The notes: generated by a model not told the origin, from the sequence alone. DNA of 5,169 bases from Minisyncoccota bacterium (GCA_018609785.1 JAHEOE010000056.1:1-5169), one strand, 5' to 3'. Shown: positions 1-4,928, counted from the stretch's first letter. A program made the numbers and translations.

Positions 1-2
1 AG

Positions 3-818
3 TTGCAACAAGAAGAACGTTCTTCTGTTTCCGAGCAGGAGCAAGAATCTGTTGTTACAAATCAGAATTCTTCTCAAGAAGTTACGGAGCAGAGTGAACC
101 TTCTGCGAGTGAAGACAAGCAAGATGAGTCTTCTCAGACGCAAGAGAATGAAGAGTCCGGTCAAGAAAATCCTGGTTCCGATAGAGAAGAGAAGCAAGAA
201 GAACAAGATGGTAGTTCTCAAGGTCAGGCTAGTCAAGAAGAGAAAGAACGTGAGGATAATACGGAAGAATCTCCTCGTGAAGGAGAAAATTCTTCAGCGG
301 CTAAGAACAATGATCCTCCGGAAAATGGGGAGATGACTGCGGATGAGATTATGAATATGTCTTCGGATCAAATGCTAAACTTTTGTAAGCAAAAATACCA
401 AGACATTAATAATGCTGCCCTGACGAATGCTCCGCAAGAAACAGTACAGAAGTGTGGAGATAGGTTGTCCGCATTGGTTCAGGAAAAGCGAATGAACGAA
501 ATCGAAGCGGGAGATCAGTGGAAAATTAATGCCAGTCTGGGTATTAATGCTAACGGTGATCTGTATGGTCAAGCCTCGGCCAGAGAAGGTCGGTTTGAGA
601 CCCGTGTTCGGTATTCGCCCGAATCGGATCGATCATTAGATGCCTCGGTTACTCACAGAGTGACTGACAAAGGCGCCACAATTCCAATTAAAGTTGGAGG
701 AGGCGTGAAGAATACCGACGGAAATACCAATATGGGACCTCGTATTGAAGCGGGGCCTGTTCACGTGCAACTGGATGTTGTAAACGGAAACGGAGTTTCC
801 TTTGGTATTTCGTTCTAA
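3..818 (+). CDS. 3' part of an unrecognised acidic, low-complexity protein gene
   Basis: I do not recognise this protein. The reading frame is open from the left edge to a TAA stop, so the TTG at position 3 is probably internal and the N-terminus is missing. The first ~110 visible residues are almost entirely Ser, Glu, Gln, Asp and Asn, very acidic and surely disordered. Residues ~111-170 look helical, with two cysteines (in NFCKQKY and VQKCGD). Residues ~171-271 look beta-rich: alternating polar and hydrophobic stretches, many Gly and Asn, and a final residue Phe (ending GISF). No membrane segment is visible in this part. An exported or surface protein with a disordered linker and a beta domain is a guess. 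A terminal Phe also occurs in outer-membrane barrels, but one feature is not enough. No co-directional gene follows for 645 bases, and the terminator at 1370-1397 is the first clear transcript end downstream. Confidence 0.75.
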   Translation: MQQEERSSVSEQEQESVVTNQNSSQEVTEQSEPSASEDKQDESSQTQENEESGQENPGSDREEKQEEQDGSSQGQASQEEKEREDNTEESPREGENSSAAKNNDPPENGEMTADEIMNMSSDQMLNFCKQKYQDINNAALTNAPQETVQKCGDRLSALVQEKRMNEIEAGDQWKINASLGINANGDLYGQASAREGRFETRVRYSPESDRSLDASVTHRVTDKGATIPIKVGGGVKNTDGNTNMGPRIEAGPVHVQLDVVNGNGVSFGISF

Positions 819-831
819 CGATGCCGTATAA

Positions 832-871
832 GACAAACTTCCACTGAGACGTGGTTTCGAGACAGTTTGTC
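832..871 (+). repeat. TGAGAC-loop hairpin module, copy 1
   Basis: The outer stem is GACAAACT (832-839) with AGTTTGTC (864-871), 8 perfect pairs. The inner stem is CCAC (841-844) with GTGG (851-854) around the six-base loop TGAGAC (845-850). A nine-base 3' bulge, TTTCGAGAC (855-863), separates inner from outer stem. The same layout, with the same lengths for inner stem, loop and bulge, recurs in copies 2 and 3. Confidence 0.7.
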
Positions 872-907
872 CCGCCTACAAAGAAGGCAATAGGTTGAAT
901 ATCTGAA

Positions 908-976
908 CGCTGTTTTGAGCAGACTATTGCTGAGACGCAATGGCGAGACAGTCCGCTCCCTCATACGGGAACAGCG
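908..976 (+). repeat. TGAGAC-loop hairpin module, copy 2, inside a three-way junction
   Basis: The module has outer stem GCAGACT (919-925) with AGTCCGC (950-956), one mismatch; inner stem TTGC (927-930) with GCAA (937-940); loop TGAGAC (931-936); and 3' bulge TGGCGAGAC (941-949). A neighbouring small hairpin, CCC (958-960) with GGG (967-969), and the module are closed together by CGCTGTT (908-914) with AACAGCG (970-976), 7 pairs. That would make a three-way junction. The inner stem differs from copy 1 at three of four pairs, yet every pair is kept. Confidence 0.65.
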
Positions 977-982
977 AGAGAA

Positions 983-1024
983 GAGACGGCTTCTGCTGAG
1001 ACGCAGTTTCGAGACGGTCGGTTC
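983..1024 (+). repeat. TGAGAC-loop hairpin module, copy 3
   Basis: Inner stem CTGC (993-996) with GCAG (1003-1006), loop TGAGAC (997-1002), 3' bulge TTTCGAGAC (1007-1015), identical to the bulge of copy 1. The outer stem is 983-991 with 1016-1024: eight of nine positions pair, three of them only as G-U, with one A/G mismatch. A helix that depends on G-U pairs suggests folding as RNA rather than as a DNA site. Confidence 0.6.
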
Positions 1025-1026
1025 CA

Positions 1027-1120
1027 CATGTAAGTGAGAGATAGAGATAAGCAGACGAGTGAAGAAAGAAAATATGAGCGAAGCGAGAAGATGAAAGAAC
1101 GATAGAATAAGAATGATACG
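1027..1120 (+). other. Purine-rich unstructured linker
   Basis: This stretch is mostly A and G on the + strand, with scattered single T and C, and I find no convincing helix in it. It separates the TGAGAC-module domain from the second folded domain. A long reverse-strand open frame covers it, but its translation is Arg/Ser/Leu-rich low complexity and does not look like a protein. Confidence 0.45.
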
Positions 1121-1332
1121 AAAGATCAATCGGCCGACTCCGAAAACAGGCCCCTCACCCTTTGGCCTGTAGGGTGAGCGTTCGGAAAGACCGAACCGAT
1201 CTTTTCAACAATGATATTGTTCTCCGCAAAGGGGAACCGTCAAGTCGGACACCAGAGGCTGGCGAGAAGCCTATAGAATGTGTCCGAACGACGCAAAAGC
1301 CTACCGACCCACACTCCCGGTGAGACGGGTCG
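1121..1332 (+). ncRNA. Second folded domain of the putative non-coding RNA
   Basis: Helices in order: AAAGATC (1121-1127) with GATCTTT (1198-1204), enclosing two overlapping helices at 1147-1178 and a hairpin GTTCGG (1180-1185) with CCGAAC (1191-1196); GTTCTCC (1219-1225) with GGGGAAC (1231-1237), loop GCAAA; TCGGACAC (1245-1252) with GTGTCCGA (1280-1287), holding AGGCT (1256-1260) with AGCCT (1268-1272); and CGACCC (1305-1310) with GGGTCG (1327-1332). AACAAT (1207-1212) with ATTGTT (1216-1221) competes with the second of these. The many perfect helices of 6-8 pairs in about 210 bases fit a folded RNA. I do not recognise the family. Confidence 0.5.
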
Positions 1333-1369
1333 ACGCGGCGTAAAATTTCCATTTCCAATATGAGATTCG

Positions 1370-1397
1370 CCCCCGGCACAGAGCTCGGGGGTTTTTT
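1370..1397 (+). terminator. Intrinsic terminator
   Basis: The stem is CCCCCGG (1370-1376) with TCGGGGG (1385-1391), counting one G-U pair, with an eight-base loop, followed at once by six T (1392-1397). It ends transcription coming from the left and insulates the promoter that starts seven bases later. There is no T-run on the other strand, so it acts on + strand transcripts only. Confidence 0.9.
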
Positions 1398-1403
1398 AAT
1401 TGC

Positions 1404-1432
1404 TTTACATTCTGCGTAAGACACGGTATACT
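1404..1432 (+). promoter_or_regulatory. Sigma-70-type promoter of ybaB-secD-secF
   Basis: The -35 box is TTTACA (1404-1409) and the -10 box TATACT (1427-1432), each one base from consensus, with the ideal 17-base spacer. Expected start is near 1439, giving a leader of about 25 bases to the ybaB ATG. It sits directly behind the terminator, so the operon is expected to be transcribed independently of the region to the left. Confidence 0.85.
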
Positions 1433-1463
1433 ATCCGCGTAACATTCTAAATAAATATTGCAT

Positions 1464-1742
1464 ATGGGCATGTTCGACAAATTTTCCAACATGAAAGATC
1501 AAATGGGGGAAATGAATGAGATGCGTCAACTTCAGAAAAAGATGGCCAAACAGCGCATCGAAGTCGAAAAAGACGGGGTAAAGATAACTTTGGACGGCAC
1601 TCAGCAGATTAAGCAGATTGACATTTCCGAAGAGATGCTAACCACCGATAAGAAAAAAGACCTTGAAAAAGCGATTACCGACGCCATGGAAGAAGGAAAA
1701 AACAAGGTCCAGCAGACTATGATGGAAGAAATGGGTGGCTAA
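1464..1742 (+). CDS. ybaB: YbaB/EbfC-family nucleoid-associated protein
   Basis: YbaB/EbfC proteins are small dimeric DNA-binding proteins that coat the nucleoid. In many bacteria the gene lies beside dnaX and recR, neither of which is here. The protein is 92 residues if it starts at ATG 1464, or 90 from ATG 1470 (MFDKFSNM, the more typical family N-terminus); family members are usually ~100-110, so the C-terminal tail is short. The fold order is visible: a long N-terminal helix rich in Met, Gln and Lys, two short strands (RIEVEKDGVKITLDGTQQ), the conserved stretch QIKQIDISEEML, then a C-terminal helix. TTG 1458 is in frame but a poorer start. No Shine-Dalgarno is visible (TAAATATTGCAT precedes ATG 1464). 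secD follows after 30 bases on the same strand. Family assignment is confident; the exact role here is inferred from the family. Confidence 0.9.
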   Translation: MGMFDKFSNMKDQMGEMNEMRQLQKKMAKQRIEVEKDGVKITLDGTQQIKQIDISEEMLTTDKKKDLEKAITDAMEEGKNKVQQTMMEEMGG

Positions 1743-1772
1743 CTCACTCATACGTGAAGAGAAACGATCTGT

Positions 1773-3380
1773 ATGATAGAACGGTTACGGCAGTTGATTA
1801 TCAGTATTGTCCGGATTCCGGTTGATGGAATGGCAACTCTGGGGAAAGGAGCTATCTTTTGCGTACGAGCTCGGTCTCGAGTGGGAAGTGTTGTACGCGG
1901 GGTGATCGGTGTTTTGGTATTAACCATTGGAGCTTTGGGATATATGTTCCCCGGTCCCGTAAATGGCGGAATTGCATGGTGGAACGGGGCCAATGATGTT
2001 TTGGCTCAGCCGTCGTACGTCCCGCAAACCGTGGCTCGTCTGGATATAAAGCAACTCCCCGAATCTTCCATCCAATTGGGACTTGATTTACAAGGCGGAG
2101 TCCGTCTGGTTTATGATGTGGATACGTCCGAGGTCTCCGAGGATGAACAAGAACGAGCCTTGGACGCGCTCAAAACGAGAATTGAGTCTCGGGTTAACGG
2201 ACTGGGTGTGTCCGGCGGACGGGTCGTTATAGAAGAGAGCGGAGACAGTACCCGTTTGGTTGCCGAATTGCCCGGCATTGAGGATGTCTCAAACGCGGTG
2301 GATACCATCGGGCAGACACCGAGTTTGCAGATTTATCCGGCTAAAGAAGATCAAGAAGCCGTGCAAGAAGCGCGTCAACAGTTACAAGAAAAACAACAAG
2401 AACTGCAACAAGCTCTACAAGAGGGACGGGATATCAGTGAGGTAGACGGTCTGGAAGAATTGCAAGATTTGCGTCAAAAAGCATTGCCGTATCAACCGAA
2501 TAGCGCGGTGGTAACCGGTCAAGAGGTGGAGGGAGCGCAAGTGAATTTTGATCCGCGTACGGGCAGTCCGCGGGTTTTGGTGAATTTCAATGAAGAAGGA
2601 GGAGATGCATTTGCCGAGTATACCGAGAAAAATGTGGGGAAGCAGATGTATATTGTTCTTGATAATCAAGTCGTAAGCGCGCCCACTATTAACGAGGCCA
2701 TTCCCGGCGGTCAAGCGACGATTACGGGGAACTTTACGCCTGAAGAAGCTCGCAATCAGGTTGAACAGCTCAATGCCGGTTCTTTGCCGTTGCCGATTGA
2801 ACTTGTCAGGCAGAATACGGTCAAAGCCAGTCTTGGAGAAGACGCGCTTGCCAGTAGTGTAAAAGCCGGGTTTATAGGATTTGGTTTGGTTGTTGTTTTT
2901 ATGCTTTTGATGTATCGGCTTCCCGGAGTGATTGCCGTGGTTGCTCTCGGGCTTTACGCGCTTTTTTCTCTAACTTTGTTCAAAATTCTTGGTATTACGC
3001 TTTCTTTGGCGGGAGTAATGGGATTTATTGTCAGTTTGGGACTTGCCGTGGACGGAAATATTCTCATTTTTGAACGTATGAAGGAGGAATTGAAGAAAGG
3101 GCACACCCTCACCGGCGCCATTGATGAAGGGTTCCGCCGGGCGTGGCGTTCCATTCGGGACTCACAGATTTCCACGCTCATCTCCGCGGTTATTCTCTTT
3201 TACGCTACCACAGGGCTGGTTCAAGGGTTTGCGGTGACGTTGGCGATTGGAGTGCTTGTGAGTATCTTTACGTCAGTGGCAGTCTCGCGTGTGATTCTTC
3301 TCCTTATTTCATACATTCCTCAAGTAGAAGAGCCTCGTGTTATGCGCTTCTTAACATTAAGACAGACGTCATATGAATAG
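1773..3380 (+). CDS. secD: Protein translocase subunit SecD
   Basis: SecD, with SecF, sits in the cytoplasmic membrane beside SecYEG and uses proton flow to help pull secreted proteins out. At 535 residues it has the family layout: TM1 near 44-59, the extracytoplasmic P1 domain opened by QLGLDLQGG (101-109), the stretch IVLDNQVVSAPTINEAIPGG with ATITGNFTPEEA, then five TM helices from ~366 to 503. TM4 carries GLAVDGNILIFERM (423-436) with Asp427, matching the aspartate needed for proton transport; the last helix carries GFAVTLAIGVLVSIFTSV. Two oddities: about 43 residues precede TM1, more than usual, and residues ~192-235 are a Gln/Glu-rich predicted coiled coil inserted in P1. ATG 1773 is taken as the start; ATG 1830 (Met20) would give 516 residues and cannot be excluded. 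The end overlaps secF by 8 bases, so translation is probably coupled. Confidence 0.95.
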   Translation: MIERLRQLIISIVRIPVDGMATLGKGAIFCVRARSRVGSVVRGVIGVLVLTIGALGYMFPGPVNGGIAWWNGANDVLAQPSYVPQTVARLDIKQLPESSIQLGLDLQGGVRLVYDVDTSEVSEDEQERALDALKTRIESRVNGLGVSGGRVVIEESGDSTRLVAELPGIEDVSNAVDTIGQTPSLQIYPAKEDQEAVQEARQQLQEKQQELQQALQEGRDISEVDGLEELQDLRQKALPYQPNSAVVTGQEVEGAQVNFDPRTGSPRVLVNFNEEGGDAFAEYTEKNVGKQMYIVLDNQVVSAPTINEAIPGGQATITGNFTPEEARNQVEQLNAGSLPLPIELVRQNTVKASLGEDALASSVKAGFIGFGLVVVFMLLMYRLPGVIAVVALGLYALFSLTLFKILGITLSLAGVMGFIVSLGLAVDGNILIFERMKEELKKGHTLTGAIDEGFRRAWRSIRDSQISTLISAVILFYATTGLVQGFAVTLAIGVLVSIFTSVAVSRVILLLISYIPQVEEPRVMRFLTLRQTSYE

Positions 3381-4308
3381 TATTGTTCGCTACGCACGGT
3401 ATTGGTTGGCTTTTGGCTTTTTGATCATGGCGATTGCTGCCGGAGCGATTGGGTGGTATGGGTTAACTCTTTCAATTGAGTTTACAGGCGGCAGTGTTTC
3501 GCGGGTTGAATTCGCGGAAGTGGAGCGGCCGTCTGTAGAAAAATTGAGTAACGTTATCGAATCCGTGGAAGGTATTTCCAAGCCCCGGATACGTCCCATT
3601 GGAGACGCACAGCTTTCCATTCGCACTTCCGAGATTGATCAGAGTACGTATGACAGTTTGGTCTCCGAGCTCCGGAGCGAATTCGGAACCGAAGATAAAA
3701 CCGGCGAACAAGTGGTGAAAAAACAAGGCTTTAATCGAGTTGGTCCTTCCATTAGTCAAGAACTACGTCAAAAAGCGCTTGTGGGATTGGGCCTTGTTGG
3801 TATCGCCATTATTGGATTCATTGCCTTGGCGTTTCGTCAGGCGTCTTATCCCGTACCGTCCGTCTTTTACGGTATTGCCGCAATCATCGCGTTGCTTCAC
3901 GATATTCTTATTCCGGTGGGTATTTTCGCGTATCTGGGCTCTATCGGAGTGACCGAGATTGATGTCTTGTTCGTGGTGGCTTTGCTTTCCATCCTTGGCT
4001 TATCGGTGAACGATACGATTGTAGTGTTTGATCGTATTCGAGAGAATTTGCGATTATACGGAGGAGATGACTTTGAACGAATTGTGCGGGTCAGTCTCCG
4101 ACAGACGCTTTTGCGATCCGTGAACACGTCTTTGACTCTTCTGTTGGTGCTTGTACCGATCTTTTTTCTGGGAGGGGAGTCGGTAAAGTATTTCGCTTTA
4201 ACTTTGGCAATCGGAACTGTAGCCGGAGCGTATTCTTCAATTTTTCTGGCAAGTTCGTCCCTTGTTGAGTTATATCGATTTCTGCGAAGGCAGGGACGAG
4301 TGCTGTAA
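3373..4308 (+). CDS. secF: Protein translocase subunit SecF
   Basis: SecF is SecD's partner in the same membrane complex. The 311 residues are normal for the family. TM1 (~11-31) leads into IEFTGGS (35-41), the start of the P4 domain; VGPSISQELRQKA then precedes TM2 (~136-156), with TM3-TM6 between ~162 and 300. TM4 holds LSVNDTIVVFDRIREN with Asn213-Asp214, the conserved acidic residue of the SecF half. LRQTLLRSVNTSLTLLL and FALTLAIGTVAGAYSSIF are typical of the last two helices. The ATG lies inside the secD end (8-base overlap) with no Shine-Dalgarno, so re-initiation after secD is likely. No yajC is nearby. No classical terminator follows; the inverted-repeat element begins 31 bases after the stop. 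Confidence 0.95.
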   Translation: MNSIVRYARYWLAFGFLIMAIAAGAIGWYGLTLSIEFTGGSVSRVEFAEVERPSVEKLSNVIESVEGISKPRIRPIGDAQLSIRTSEIDQSTYDSLVSELRSEFGTEDKTGEQVVKKQGFNRVGPSISQELRQKALVGLGLVGIAIIGFIALAFRQASYPVPSVFYGIAAIIALLHDILIPVGIFAYLGSIGVTEIDVLFVVALLSILGLSVNDTIVVFDRIRENLRLYGGDDFERIVRVSLRQTLLRSVNTSLTLLLVLVPIFFLGGESVKYFALTLAIGTVAGAYSSIFLASSSLVELYRFLRRQGRVL

Positions 4309-4379
4309 GCATAGAATTTCGTATATAGTATTTGGTATATAGAGCTTATCTCAAAATTCACATAACCAAAATGTATCGA

Positions 4380-4451
4380 GGCTAACGGATCATATGAAGG
4401 AACCCGGGTAGGGAGTGGCTAGGCATGTGCACTGAATATGAGCCGTTAGCC
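4380..4451 (+). repeat. Long hairpin with G-rich top, unit A
   Basis: The lower stem is GGCTAACGG (4380-4388) with CCGTTAGCC (4443-4451), 9 perfect pairs; then an A/G mismatch; then TCATAT (4390-4395) with ATATGA (4436-4441). The 40-base top (4396-4435) starts GAAGGAA and ends CACTGA, and holds four G-runs at 4406-4408, 4411-4413, 4417-4418 and 4422-4423. It aligns with the top of unit B, while the lower stems have unrelated sequence. The strand is not certain; + is chosen because the G-runs and the G-U pairs of the closing helix read on +. Confidence 0.65.
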
Positions 4452-4499
4452 GAGATCATATTCGTATATTCTTTCAGAATATTTATTACACGACACGCA

Positions 4500-4589
4500 T
4501 ATGAAGGCGACAAAGCGTATGAACGAATTTTGGGATAGGGTGTGGCCGTAGGCGTTAATGGCAGTGAATACGTCTCTGTCGCCTTCATA
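4500..4589 (+). repeat. Long hairpin with G-rich top, unit B
   Basis: The lower stem is TATGAAGGCGACA (4500-4512) with TGTCGCCTTCATA (4577-4589), 13 perfect pairs. After a small internal loop comes GCGTAT (4515-4520) with ATACGT (4568-4573), six pairs, one of them G-U. The 47-base top (4521-4567) starts GAACGAA and ends CAGTGA, and has G-runs at 4532-4534, 4538-4540, 4544-4545 and 4551-4552. The order of conserved blocks matches unit A: GAASGAA, GGG, AGGG, GTGGC, TAGGC, ATG, GCA, TGA. Confidence 0.65.
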
Positions 4590-4663
4590 GAATTTCACCT
4601 TAAATAATTTTGAGATGGTCTCTAGAATTTGGTATTTCGGAGTTCGGAGAGAGGCGTGAATTT

Positions 4664-4690
4664 GATATATGTTTATTTGAAACGTATATC
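4664..4690. other. 11-bp AT-rich hairpin
   Basis: GATATATGTTT (4664-4674) pairs with AAACGTATATC (4680-4690), ten Watson-Crick pairs plus one G-U, around a five-base loop. No T-run follows, so it is not a standard terminator. It lies between the inverted-repeat element and the structured stretch before msrA; function unknown. Confidence 0.5.
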
Positions 4691-4757
4691 GTAGGTCGTA
4701 TTGCGTATCGCGGGTAAAGAAAAGAAGGTGGTTAGGAAGGTATTCTGCCGTGGCGAC

Positions 4758-4843
4758 GAATCCTCCTTTCCCTCGAAGTTTTTACGTGCCCGTTCAAACT
4801 TCGATAAAGAGTGAGGTGCCCCATATAAGGGGTGGAGGAGTTC
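4758..4843 (+). other. Branched inverted-repeat structure upstream of msrA
   Basis: GAATCCTCC (4758-4766) pairs with GGAGGA and, after a bulged G, TTC (4834-4843). Inside are TCGAAGTTT (4773-4781) with AAACTTCGA (4796-4804), 9 perfect pairs, whose loop contains ACG/CGT, and CCCC (4819-4822) with GGGG (4829-4832). It may be part of an RNA transcribed from further left. It lies before the msrA promoter, so it would not be in the msrA leader made from that promoter. Confidence 0.4.
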
Positions 4844-4854
4844 TTTGTACTTCT

Positions 4855-4900
4855 GAGACGTGTTCTATGTACCGGAAAATGTATCTCTGCGACACGTCTT
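4855..4900. promoter_or_regulatory. Dyad overlapping the msrA promoter, possible operator
   Basis: AGACGTGT (4856-4863) and ACACGTCT (4892-4899) are perfect inverted copies; one G-U pair can be added at each end. Half-site centres are 36 bases apart. The right half lies between the expected -35 position and the -10 box, so a protein bound there could control msrA. Alternatively it is the last hairpin of an upstream RNA. The left half also contains TGAGACG, the motif seen in the 832-1024 modules. Confidence 0.4.
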
Positions 4901-4902
4901 TG

Positions 4903-4911
4903 TGATATACT
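4903..4911 (+). promoter_or_regulatory. Extended -10 promoter of msrA
   Basis: TG (4903-4904), one base, then TATACT (4906-4911) is an extended -10 element. At the -35 position (about 4883-4888) there is nothing like TTGACA, so the promoter depends on the extended -10 or on an activator. Expected start is near 4918, only about 10 bases before the msrA ATG, too short for a standard ribosome binding site. Confidence 0.65.
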
Positions 4912-4928
4912 ATAAAAAAGATACATTT

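Larger units (their letters stand above)
832..1397 (+). ncRNA. Putative structured non-coding RNA (or very long structured 3' UTR)
   Basis: This gap has no plausible gene on either strand but is dense in helices, all ending at a strong intrinsic terminator. It has three parts: three repeated TGAGAC-loop modules (832-1024), a purine-rich linker (about 1027-1120), and a second folded domain (1121-1332). The terminator's T-run fixes the + strand. I see no good promoter just upstream: TATAAG at 827 would start transcription inside the first helix. The RNA may therefore be made by read-through from the preceding gene and then processed, or start from an unseen promoter. The hallmark sequences of RNase P RNA, tmRNA, SRP RNA and common riboswitches are absent. 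Boundaries are estimates from the outermost helix and the terminator. Confidence 0.5.
4340..4624. repeat. 285-bp element bounded by imperfect terminal inverted repeats
   Basis: The ends 4340-4358 and 4606-4624 are inverted copies: an 11-base perfect part (ATCTCAAAATT, 4348-4358, with AATTTTGAGAT, 4606-4616), then two positions that pair only as G-U, one mismatch, and five more perfect pairs. Inside lie two homologous long hairpins (4380-4451 and 4500-4589) and a small one, ATATTC (4466-4471) with GAATAT (4477-4482). The outermost bases are TA at both ends, so the element might be a small non-autonomous transposon with a TA target duplication. It might instead be one large RNA: a closing helix carrying two arms. 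No gene fits inside. Short direct repeats flank it (CATAGAATTTC at 4310 and 4586; ATTTGGTAT at 4330 and 4627). Confidence 0.6.

Noticed and set aside
801..832. Promoter with TATAAG at 827-832 for the non-coding RNA
   Set aside because: No good -35 at 16-18 bases, and the start would fall inside the first helix (832-871).
844..1018. CRISPR array or TPP riboswitch because of repeated CTGAGAC
   Set aside because: The repeats have variable stem bases and unequal spacing (86 and 66 bases), and the intervening sequence takes part in folding. For TPP, the second conserved box (CTGATCTGG-like) is absent.
815..1129. Reverse-strand open frame of 104 codons
   Set aside because: Low-complexity Arg/Ser/Leu translation from pyrimidine-rich sequence, no start context, and it covers the covarying hairpins.
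819..1369. RNase P RNA, tmRNA or SRP RNA in the gap before ybaB
   Set aside because: The hallmark sequences are missing: no GAGGAAAGTCC with a matching ACAGAA...GGCTTA for RNase P, no tRNA-like ends or tag frame for tmRNA, no GGAAGGAAGCAGC-type loop for SRP RNA. The stretch around 1274-1310 vaguely resembles a 3' RNase P region, but not its conserved bases.
1458..1463. TTG start for ybaB at 1458
   Set aside because: It adds only Met-His, has no ribosome binding site, and ATG 1464 or 1470 fits the family N-terminus better.
3378..4308. Recoded UGA (genetic code 25) because no visible gene ends in TGA
   Set aside because: Only four stops are visible and no conserved protein position requires TGA to be read as Gly; the standard code explains every gene.
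4309..4340. Terminator directly after secF
   Set aside because: No GC-rich stem followed by a T-run. Hairpins further down lack T-runs too, so the 3' end of the operon is unknown.
3897..4361. Reverse-strand open frame of 154 codons
   Set aside because: It lies mostly over secF, whose motifs are unmistakable, and its translation is Arg/Ser/Thr-rich noise.
4380..4451. Integron attC site (GGCTAAC...GTTAGCC ends)
   Set aside because: The ends differ from the attC consensus by a base, and the homologous unit B has completely different ends, so the conserved part is the top, not the ends.
4382..4588. Reverse-strand open frame over units A and B
   Set aside because: The translation has no family features, and the inverted repeats explain the sequence better.
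4782..4804. tRNA gene suggested by GTTCAAAC
   Set aside because: No acceptor, D-arm or anticodon arm at the right distances; the bases belong to the 4773-4804 hairpin.
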